This document shows positions 43,201 to 49,391 of a stretch of 49,391 nt of DNA, one piece after another (position 1 is the stretch's first letter; each line of letters opens with the position of its first letter). Source of the stretch: an uncultured Lachnospiraceae bacterium (GTDB taxonomy: Bacteria > Bacillota > Clostridia > Lachnospirales > Lachnospiraceae); NCBI GenBank assembly GCA_900316395.1, contig ONCT01000009.1, positions 1 to 49,391 of the forward strand, given 5' to 3'. The notes beneath the pieces are model-generated. The model was not told where the DNA came from and did no database searches. It was given only the letters and a program-made list of their open reading frames with translations. Both the position numbers and the translations under genes were made by a program.

Positions 43201-44574
43201 ATGAGTAATAAAGCAAGAGAAATAATTGAGAATTTACTAGACGATAACAGTTTTGTTGAATTCGGCAAGCAAATTACTGCAAGAAACACAGATTTTAATT
43301 ATAGCGAACCTAAAAAAGAATCAGATGGAGTTATCACAGGTCATGGCCTTATTGATGAAAGGCTTGTTTTTGTGTATTCTCAGGATGCCGAAGTGCTTGG
43401 TGGCTCAATTGGTGAAATGCATGCCAAGAAAATTGCGGATTTATATAGGATGGCTATTAAGGTAGGAGCACCTGTTATTGGTTTTATTAATTCTAACGGC
43501 GTTCGTTTATATGAATCAATGGATGCTATAGAAGCAATTGGTAATCTTATTAGGTTAGCTTCAAAAGCTTCCGGCGTTGTCCCACAGGTTCTTGGTATTG
43601 TAGGAAACTGTGGTGGTTGCCTGAATGTATTAGCATCAATGAACGACTATGTTGTTATGCTAGAGGATGCTAAGCTGTTTATCAATTCTCCAGATACAAT
43701 TGAGGGCAATTACAAAGACAAACTAGATACATCTGCTGCTGAGTATCAATTTAATAATGGTAATATTGATGCCATAGCTACAGAAGATAGTATGCCTATT
43801 CTTATTAGGAATTATATAGATGTTGTCCCTAACAACAATGTTGATTCTGATATTGATGATATTACAGAAGATGATCTTAATAGAGGTGTTTCCTACGATG
43901 GAAATGGCGATATTAAGGCCTTGATAACTGAGATTGCAGACGACAACATTTTCGTTGAAACTAAAGCTGGAATTAATAATGTGATTTGTGGATTTATTAA
44001 GTTGGCGGACCAGACCATTGGTGTTGCAGCTAATTCTGAAACTGATGGTAAGTCATATCTTAATCTTGAGGGAACTAATAAGTTAACAGATTTTGTAAAA
44101 TATTGTGATGCATTTTCAATTCCTATTCTTACAATTACAACAATTGATGGATTTGAAGCGGATTATGCTACTGAGATTTCTATGGGAAATGCTCTTTCTA
44201 AGCTTGCGTTTGCATTTACAGAAGCAACAGTTCCTAAGATCAATCTGATTGTAGGCGATGTAATAGGAAGTGGCTATATCTTTATGAATTCTAAAGCCCT
44301 TGGCGCTGATATGGTATATGCATATTCTGATGCTAAGATGGCAATTATGGATGAGAAATTGGCTGCTAAGATACTTTGTAATGAAGGCGATGATGTCAAT
44401 GAACTAGCTACTACTTTTGGAAGTACCAACACAGGTATTGAAAATGGAGCTAAAAGAGGTTATATTGACAGAATAATTGAACCTGCAGATACAAGAAAGT
44501 ATCTTATTGATGGATTTGAGATACTTTATTCTAAGAATAATTATGTTGATTTCAAGAAACATAGTGGCAAATAG
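43201..44574 (+). CDS. CoA-type carboxyltransferase subunit (MmdA/AccD-like), divergent
   Basis: A 457-residue protein of the crotonase-fold carboxyltransferase family, shorter than the usual 510-520. Conserved parts are SDGVITGHGLIDERLVFVYS, VLGGSIGEMHAKKI, KVGAPVIGFINSNGVRLYES and, in the C-half, VKYCDAFSIPILTITTIDGF and YIFMNSKALGADMVYAYSDA. The oxyanion-hole glycine motifs are altered: the usual GPCAGGAVY reads GNCGGCLNV, and the acyl-CoA-binding DSGGARIQEG is also changed. Such proteins move CO2 between biotin and an acyl-CoA. It heads a locus with OadG-, biotin-carrier-, OadB- and OadA-like genes. Either the substrate is unusual or the subunit is structural. Confidence 0.78.
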   Translation: MSNKAREIIENLLDDNSFVEFGKQITARNTDFNYSEPKKESDGVITGHGLIDERLVFVYSQDAEVLGGSIGEMHAKKIADLYRMAIKVGAPVIGFINSNGVRLYESMDAIEAIGNLIRLASKASGVVPQVLGIVGNCGGCLNVLASMNDYVVMLEDAKLFINSPDTIEGNYKDKLDTSAAEYQFNNGNIDAIATEDSMPILIRNYIDVVPNNNVDSDIDDITEDDLNRGVSYDGNGDIKALITEIADDNIFVETKAGINNVICGFIKLADQTIGVAANSETDGKSYLNLEGTNKLTDFVKYCDAFSIPILTITTIDGFEADYATEISMGNALSKLAFAFTEATVPKINLIVGDVIGSGYIFMNSKALGADMVYAYSDAKMAIMDEKLAAKILCNEGDDVNELATTFGSTNTGIENGAKRGYIDRIIEPADTRKYLIDGFEILYSKNNYVDFKKHSGK

Positions 44575-44584
44575 GAGGAATACG

Positions 44585-45349
44585 GTGAAAAGAGCTATCA
44601 AATGTATATGTCTCTTGTCTCTGTGCGTATTGGCTTTTGCGCTTGCTGGATGTGGAGCCTCTAAGGATAATGAATTACTTGAGAGAAAAACCCAGGCAGT
44701 TGAGAAGGATATGATGACCTTCGCAGTTGATCTGGAGAAATACAGAGGCCTTAGTGATGCACAGGTTAAAGAGTATTTGAATACAATTGAATCATATAAG
44801 AGGTCTAATCAGATAACGGAAGATCAGGCTAAGGTTAATGAAGATATCATTAAGGATTGGCATGAAATTGAGGGTGATTTAGGTAAATTTCAAGATTATG
44901 GCGAATTTGAATTTGATTCGGCTGGTAAGACCTATACTGCAACATTAAATCTCAAATATGCTAATAGAGATGCCAAGCTTGTATATGTTATTTCTAAGAA
45001 GGATTTTACTGTAACTGGTGCTAATATAGAGATGATATATACTCTTGGAGAGAAGATGTCTAAGGCTGGTCTTAATACTGTTACTGGTATTCTAATAGTA
45101 TTCTTCATGCTTGTATTTATGTGTGTTGTAATATATGCATTTAATATAATTGCCTATATACAGGAGAAATACAACAGGAAGAAAGAACAGACTAAGATTG
45201 AGATTACGTCTCTTGAAGGATCAGATGATTCAGAAGAAAAAGAGGTTGATGATAAAGAACTTATTGCTGTTATAGCAGCGGCAATTGCAGCTGCTACTAA
45301 TCAGTCAACAGATGATTTTGTTGTGAGAAGTATTAGAAGAAGGTCATAA
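44585..45349 (+). CDS. Enlarged OadG-like sodium-pump subunit with lipoprotein signal
   Basis: A 254-residue protein, far larger than ordinary OadG/MmdD gamma subunits of about 80-130. It starts at GTG 44585 after an AGGAGG site. A frame open to 44477 overlaps the previous gene and is rejected. It has a lipobox FALAGC (lipidated Cys22), an extracytoplasmic domain (about 28-160, closing with GKTYTATLNLKYANRDAKLV), then a membrane helix (about 179-202) and a charged cytoplasmic tail with the OadG-like VIAAAIAAATNQS near the end. It probably anchors the decarboxylase to the membrane. The extra outer domain is not a normal part of the subunit. Confidence 0.72.
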   Translation: MKRAIKCICLLSLCVLAFALAGCGASKDNELLERKTQAVEKDMMTFAVDLEKYRGLSDAQVKEYLNTIESYKRSNQITEDQAKVNEDIIKDWHEIEGDLGKFQDYGEFEFDSAGKTYTATLNLKYANRDAKLVYVISKKDFTVTGANIEMIYTLGEKMSKAGLNTVTGILIVFFMLVFMCVVIYAFNIIAYIQEKYNRKKEQTKIEITSLEGSDDSEEKEVDDKELIAVIAAAIAAATNQSTDDFVVRSIRRRS

Positions 45350-45387
45350 TTAGTTAGATAAGAATAGCAATTCAAAAGGAGATGCAA

Positions 45388-45741
45388 ATGAAGAATTATA
45401 CAATTACTGTTAATGGAACATCATATGACGTAACTGTTGAGGAAAAGGGTGGATCAAGTTCAGCACCTACTCGTTCAGCTAAAAGAGAAGAGAAGAAAGC
45501 ACCTGCAGCTGTTGGAACAGAGGGCTCTGTTAAGATTGAGGCTGGTGCTGCTGGTAAAGTGTTCAAGATTGAAAAGCATATAGGCGACAGCGTAAAAGAG
45601 GGTGAGACCGTTCTTATTCTTGAGGTTATGAAGATGGAGACACCTGTTGTTGCGCCTGTAAGTGGTGTGATTGCAACACTTGAAGTACAAGAAGGTCAGT
45701 CTATTGAGGCGAACGCGCTTCTTGCAACTATGAATGAGTAA
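45388..45741 (+). CDS. Biotin carboxyl carrier protein of the decarboxylase
   Basis: A 117-residue carrier. A short N-terminal strand region ([20 protein letters not shown]), an Ala/Pro/Ser linker and a biotinyl domain follow in order. The biotin attaches to Lys82 in [10 protein letters not shown]. The fold contains [19 protein letters not shown] and [18 protein letters not shown] 45388 has AGGAG six bases upstream; a second ATG at 45382 is in frame but too close to the site. The carrier accepts CO2 from the OadA-type or CoA-type transferase and delivers it to the OadB pump. Confidence 0.9.
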   Translation: MKNYTITVNGTSYDVTVEEKGGSSSAPTRSAKREEKKAPAAVGTEGSVKIEAGAAGKVFKIEKHIGDSVKEGETVLILEVMKMETPVVAPVSGVIATLEVQEGQSIEANALLATMNE

Positions 45742-45764
45742 CACCTTTTAGGGAGGAATTATTA

Positions 45765-46913
45765 ATGTCAGATATATTAGAGACCTTATCCAATTTGGTT
45801 CATCAGACGGCATTTTTTAATCTAACAGTCGGCAATTTTATAATGATTCTGGTTGCATGTGTGTTCTTATATCTTGCTATTAGGCGTGGATACGAGCCTT
45901 TGCTTTTAATACCTATTGCATTTGGTATGTTGCTTGTTAATATTTATCCAGATATAATTGCTGCTCCTGCAGAGACTAGTAATGGTGTTGGTGGACTATT
46001 ATATTATTTCTATACACTAGATGAATGGTCAATTCTTCCATCGCTTATTTTCTTAGGCGTAGGAGCTATGACTGACTTTGGTCCGCTAATTGCTAATCCA
46101 ATCAGCTTCCTACTTGGAGCTGCTGCGCAAATTGGTATATTTATGGCTTATTTGCTTGCGATATTGCTAGGATTTTCAGATGAGGCTGCCGCTGCCGTAT
46201 CAATTATCGGTGGTGCAGATGGTCCGACGTCAATATTCTTGGCTGGAAAACTAGGGCAGAGTTCTCTGATGGGACCTATTGCTGTGGCGGCATATTCTTA
46301 TATGTCACTTGTGCCTATTATTCAGCCACCAATTATGAAGCTTCTAACTACTAAGAAGGAGCGCTCTATTCATATGGCGCAGCTTCGTGATGTGTCTAAG
46401 CTTGAAAGAATTCTATTCCCAATAGTTGTAACAATTATTGTGTGTTTAATTCTTCCAACAACAGCCCCTCTTGTTGGTATGCTAATGCTAGGTAATCTAT
46501 TCCGTGAAAGTGGTGTCGTTCGACAATTAACTGATACTGCATCTAACGGACTTATGTATATTGTAGTAATCTTACTAGGTACATCAGTAGGTGCTTCAAC
46601 AAGTGCTGAAGCATTCCTTAATGTTTCTACAATCAAGATTGTTGTACTTGGTCTAGTTGCTTTCGTATGTGGTACTGCCGGAGGCGTACTGCTAGGTAAG
46701 CTGCTGTGTTGGATAACTAAGGGTAAGATTAATCCGCTTATTGGTTCAGCTGGTGTATCTGCTGTACCGATGGCTGCCCGTGTGTCTCAGAAGGTTGGTG
46801 CAGAAGAAGACCCTACGAATTTCCTTCTTATGCATGCAATGGGACCTAACGTTGCAGGTGTAATTGGAACTGCAGTTGCGGCCGGTGTATTTATGGCAAT
46901 ATTCGGTGTCTAA
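45765..46913 (+). CDS. oadB: Sodium ion-translocating decarboxylase beta subunit
   Basis: A 382-residue polytopic membrane protein, the Na+ pump of biotin-dependent decarboxylases. It decarboxylates carboxybiotin and couples this to sodium export. Family motifs are [16 protein letters not shown] (Asp is essential in the OadB family), [19 protein letters not shown], and [18 protein letters not shown]. About nine hydrophobic helices are visible. It sits 23 bases after the biotin carrier. Related subunits serve oxaloacetate, methylmalonyl-CoA and glutaconyl-CoA decarboxylases and cannot be told apart by sequence alone. Confidence 0.95.
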   Translation: MSDILETLSNLVHQTAFFNLTVGNFIMILVACVFLYLAIRRGYEPLLLIPIAFGMLLVNIYPDIIAAPAETSNGVGGLLYYFYTLDEWSILPSLIFLGVGAMTDFGPLIANPISFLLGAAAQIGIFMAYLLAILLGFSDEAAAAVSIIGGADGPTSIFLAGKLGQSSLMGPIAVAAYSYMSLVPIIQPPIMKLLTTKKERSIHMAQLRDVSKLERILFPIVVTIIVCLILPTTAPLVGMLMLGNLFRESGVVRQLTDTASNGLMYIVVILLGTSVGASTSAEAFLNVSTIKIVVLGLVAFVCGTAGGVLLGKLLCWITKGKINPLIGSAGVSAVPMAARVSQKVGAEEDPTNFLLMHAMGPNVAGVIGTAVAAGVFMAIFGV

Positions 46914-47044
46914 TTCAGAGCCAAAGTGATTTGCTTGAGAATTCTCGAAAGAATGCTTGCATTCGTGAGAGGATTCTAAAGCAAATTACTTTAGCGAGAA
47001 CCGCGATGAGAAAATGCGTAGCATTTTCGAATTGGCTCTGAATT
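46912..47044 (+). repeat. Large multi-armed inverted-repeat element between oadB and oadA
   Basis: An outer perfect 13-bp stem (46912-46924 with 47032-47044, AATTCAGAGCCAA) encloses two arms. Arm 1 runs from 46923-46936 paired with 46979-46992 through further inner pairing to a GAATGC-TT-GCATTC tip (46951-46964). Arm 2 is GAAAATGC-GTA-GCATTTTC (47009-47027). The first bases overlap the oadB stop codon. It may be a structured RNA, a mobile palindromic element, or a terminator-like insulator. Confidence 0.7.
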
Positions 47045-47083
47045 ATATTAAATTATATATAACTAATAATTAGGAGAATAATT

Positions 47084-48487
47084 ATGGCTAAAGTTAAAAT
47101 AACAGAAACAGTTCTTCGTGATGCGCATCAATCTCTTATTGCAACAAGAATGCCAACAGAAGAGATGCTTCCTATTGTTGATAAAATGGATAAGATTGGC
47201 TATCACGCTGTTGAGTGTTGGGGTGGTGCAACATTTGATGCATCACTACGATTCTTGAAAGAAGATCCATGGGACAGGCTTCGTAAGCTTCGTGATGGAT
47301 TCAAGAATACTAAGCTTCAGATGCTATTTAGAGGACAGAATATCCTAGGATATAAGCCTTATGCAGATGATGTTGTAGAGTATTTTGTTCAGAAGTCTAT
47401 TGCTAATGGTATTGATATCATTAGAATTTTCGATTGTCTTAATGATGTTAGAAATCTCCAGACGGCGGTAGATGCTTGTAATAAGGAGAAAGGTCATGCT
47501 CAGGTTGCCTTATCCTATACTCTTGGAGACGCATATACTTTGGACTATTGGATGGAAATGGCAAAACGTGTAGAAGATATGGGTGCTGATTCTTTATGTA
47601 TCAAAGATATGGCAGGTCTTCTTGTTCCTACTAAGGCAGAAGAGCTGATTAAAGCCTTAAAGTCAGCTACTGATATTCCAATTGATTTACATACACACTA
47701 TACCTCTGGCGTGGCTTCTATGACTTATATGAAGGCTGTAGAAGCTGGATGTGACATTATAGATACTGCTATGAGCCCACTTGCTCTTGGTACATCACAG
47801 CCGGCTACAGAGGTTATGGTTGAAGCCTTTAAGGGAACTGAATTTGATACTGGTTTAGATCAGGACAAATTAGCAGAAATTGCTGATTATTTCAGACCAT
47901 ATAGAGAGCAATGTCTTAAGGATGGACTCCTTAATCCTAAAGTGCTTGGAGTTAACATTAATACACTTCGTTACCAGGTGCCAGGTGGTATGCTTTCTAA
48001 CCTTCTTAGCCAGTTAACAGAGCAAGGCAAAGAAGATAAGTTTGAAGAGGTGCTTGCAGAGGTTCCTAGGGTTCGTAAGGACTTAGGTGAACCACCACTA
48101 GTTACTCCTTCATCACAGATTGTTGGTACACAGGCTGTATTCAATGTTCTTATGGGTGAGAGATATAAGGTTGCCACTAAGGAGACTAAGGATATACTCC
48201 TTGGTAATTATGGTCAGACTGTTAAGCCATTTAACCCAGAGGTTGTTGACAAGGTTCTTGGTGAAGATAAGAAGAATGCTATTACCTGCAGACCTGCTGA
48301 TTTATTAGAGCCTCAGCTTCATAAGATTGAAGAAGAGATGAAGGAATACAAGTGGCAGGATGAGGATGTTTTAAGCTATGCATTATTCCCTCAGGTTGCT
48401 TTGGATTTCTTTAAGTATAGAGAAGCTCAGAGAGACAAGGTTGATTTGTCGATTGCTGATACTAAGAATAATTCATATCCTGTATAG
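47084..48487 (+). CDS. oadA: Oxaloacetate decarboxylase alpha (OadA / pyruvate-carboxylase C-terminal type)
   Basis: A 467-residue carboxyltransferase with the HMGL-like TIM barrel: ITETVLRDAHQSLIATRM at the start (Asp ligand), FRGQNILGYKPYADDVVEYF, IIRIFDCLNDVRN, the carbamylated-lysine site IKDMAGLL, and DLHTHYTSGVASMTY with two His ligands. It ends before a biotinyl domain, consistent with the separate carrier upstream. It converts oxaloacetate to pyruvate, passing CO2 to biotin. It is separated from oadB by the large inverted repeat. Conserved-domain start ATG 47084 has an AGGAGAA site. Confidence 0.95.
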   Translation: MAKVKITETVLRDAHQSLIATRMPTEEMLPIVDKMDKIGYHAVECWGGATFDASLRFLKEDPWDRLRKLRDGFKNTKLQMLFRGQNILGYKPYADDVVEYFVQKSIANGIDIIRIFDCLNDVRNLQTAVDACNKEKGHAQVALSYTLGDAYTLDYWMEMAKRVEDMGADSLCIKDMAGLLVPTKAEELIKALKSATDIPIDLHTHYTSGVASMTYMKAVEAGCDIIDTAMSPLALGTSQPATEVMVEAFKGTEFDTGLDQDKLAEIADYFRPYREQCLKDGLLNPKVLGVNINTLRYQVPGGMLSNLLSQLTEQGKEDKFEEVLAEVPRVRKDLGEPPLVTPSSQIVGTQAVFNVLMGERYKVATKETKDILLGNYGQTVKPFNPEVVDKVLGEDKKNAITCRPADLLEPQLHKIEEEMKEYKWQDEDVLSYALFPQVALDFFKYREAQRDKVDLSIADTKNNSYPV

Positions 48488-48500
48488 TTATAAATTTCTA

Positions 48501-48525
48501 GGGACGCTTTTTGCGTCCCTTTAAT
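48501..48525 (+). terminator. Intrinsic terminator after oadA
   Basis: GGGACGC/GCGTCCC with a T5 loop, then TTTAATT. It closes the decarboxylase locus, 15 bases before the next start. Confidence 0.8.
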
Positions 48526-48540
48526 TACAATTGGAGTAAA

Positions 48541-49391
48541 ATGTTGAACAAAGTTATAATAATTGGCGCTGGTGCGGCAGGACTTATGGCTGCAGCTGCT
48601 GCCATATCTAACAATTGTGAAGTTGTAATATATGATGGTAATGAGAAGGTTGGCAAGAAGATATATATTACTGGAAAAGGCAGATGCAACCTTACTAATG
48701 CCTGTGATATAAGTGAATATTTTGATAATATTGTATCTAATGACAAATTCTTATACTCAGCCCTTTATAGCTTTACAAATGATGATGTTATTGCTTTCTT
48801 TAATGATAATGGCTGTCCAATTAAGGTTGAACGGGGCAACAGAGCATTTCCAAGAAGCGACAAATCATCAGATATAATTAAGACATTAGAGAGATATCTT
48901 AAGAGTAAAGGTGTTAAGATTGTCCTTAATACCAAGGTAAAGTCAATTGTAACTTCTAATGGCAAAGCATGTGGAGTTAACCTTGAAAACGGCAGGGTCG
49001 ATAGCTGCGACAGTGTAATTCTTGCAACTGGTGGAATGTCTTATCCTGCTACTGGTTCTACGGGGGATGGATATAGATTTGCCAAAGAGCTGGATATTAA
49101 GGTTACCCATCTTAGACCGTCCTTAGTACCGCTTGAAGCTAAGGAAGTCTATATTAGCAATCTACAAGGTCTGTCTCTAAGAAATGTTGAACTTAAGATT
49201 TATCGTGATGATAAAGTGATATATAGTGATTTTGGTGAGATGCTATTTACCCATTTTGGTGTAAGTGGACCACTTGTATTAAGCGCTAGCAGCGTAATTG
49301 GGCACGTTCTTGAAAAGGGTATTGAATTAAAAGCTTCTATTGACTTAAAGAGCGCTTTAAGCTATAAGAAATTAGAAGATAGAATTATAAG
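48541..49391 (+). CDS. HI0933-family (BaiN/YhiN-like) flavoprotein, 3' end outside window
   Basis: The visible 283 codons form the N-terminal two thirds of an HI0933-type FAD/NAD(P)-dependent oxidoreductase (normally about 400 residues). The FAD-binding Rossmann motif VIIIGAGAAGLMAAAAA is at residues 5-21, followed by the family motif KIYITGKGRCNLTNAC, then LATGGMSYPATGSTGDGYRF and LFTHFGVSGPLVL. BaiN-type members reduce bile-acid or other unsaturated rings in some gut Clostridia, but most members have no known substrate. ATG 48541 has GGAG at 48532-48535. The frame runs open to the window edge. Confidence 0.9.
   Translation, partial: MLNKVIIIGAGAAGLMAAAAAISNNCEVVIYDGNEKVGKKIYITGKGRCNLTNACDISEYFDNIVSNDKFLYSALYSFTNDDVIAFFNDNGCPIKVERGNRAFPRSDKSSDIIKTLERYLKSKGVKIVLNTKVKSIVTSNGKACGVNLENGRVDSCDSVILATGGMSYPATGSTGDGYRFAKELDIKVTHLRPSLVPLEAKEVYISNLQGLSLRNVELKIYRDDKVIYSDFGEMLFTHFGVSGPLVLSASSVIGHVLEKGIELKASIDLKSALSYKKLEDRII

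Noticed and set aside
44477..44584. N-terminal extension of the OadG-like gene
   Set aside because: It overlaps the carboxyltransferase gene, and the GTG at 44585 has a strong site and starts a normal signal peptide.
1..49391. CRISPR arrays, phage or insertion sequences
   Set aside because: I found no regularly spaced direct repeats, transposase or phage structural genes.

Overview
The window is AT-rich chromosomal DNA from a motile, Gram-positive anaerobe of the class Clostridia. A Lachnospiraceae member is most likely, possibly near Lachnospira / Eubacterium eligens, but the genus is a guess. The support is a PolC-type replicative polymerase, a CheC/CheD chemotaxis pair beside a flagellar sigma factor, FapA and DUF6115-type genes next to rpsB-tsf, an L20-type leader before infC, and a sodium-pumping decarboxylase locus. 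Every gene I accept lies on the + strand. I see no phage, insertion sequence or CRISPR array; most of the window is conserved housekeeping sequence.

Layout. Positions 1-4960 are the tail of a chemotaxis/flagellar operon: cheC end, cheD, a small membrane protein, fliA, fapA-like, a small hydrophilic protein, a DUF6115-like gene split by an in-frame stop, and an MltG-N-terminal-like protein. Positions 5184-7031 are rpsB-tsf. Positions 7135-10134 hold a polysaccharide deacetylase, a bactofilin, pyrH and frr. Positions 10205-19515 are the envelope/isoprenoid run uppS-cdsA-dxr-rseP-ispG, then polC. Positions 19685-23274 hold an HlyD/MacA-like adaptor, a DUF815-type ATPase and a HAD phosphatase.

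Positions 23275-27323 are the least familiar part. A palindromic operator region with DnaA-box-like and NrdR-box-like sequence lies over a strong promoter. It drives a 78-residue orphan protein, and a terminator then leads into four membrane-anchored proteins, three of which share an extracytoplasmic motif with identical spacing. This is my best candidate for an undescribed system.

From 27324 the window is translation and RNA metabolism: infC-rpmI-rplT behind an attenuator leader, galE, a tRNA-Glu, then rimP-nusA-L7Ae-like-infB-rbfA-nrnA-truB-ribF (ylxR absent), an SH3/NlpC-P60 wall hydrolase, rpsO and pnp. After scpA-scpB comes a decarboxylase locus with a CoA-type carboxyltransferase, an enlarged OadG-like lipoprotein, a biotin carrier, the OadB sodium pump and OadA. 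A large multi-armed inverted-repeat element separates oadB from oadA. The window ends inside an HI0933-family flavoprotein. Three copies of a hairpin repeat with a conserved loop lie at operon boundaries near rpsB, rpsO and pnp. No gene-free stretch exceeds 300 bases.
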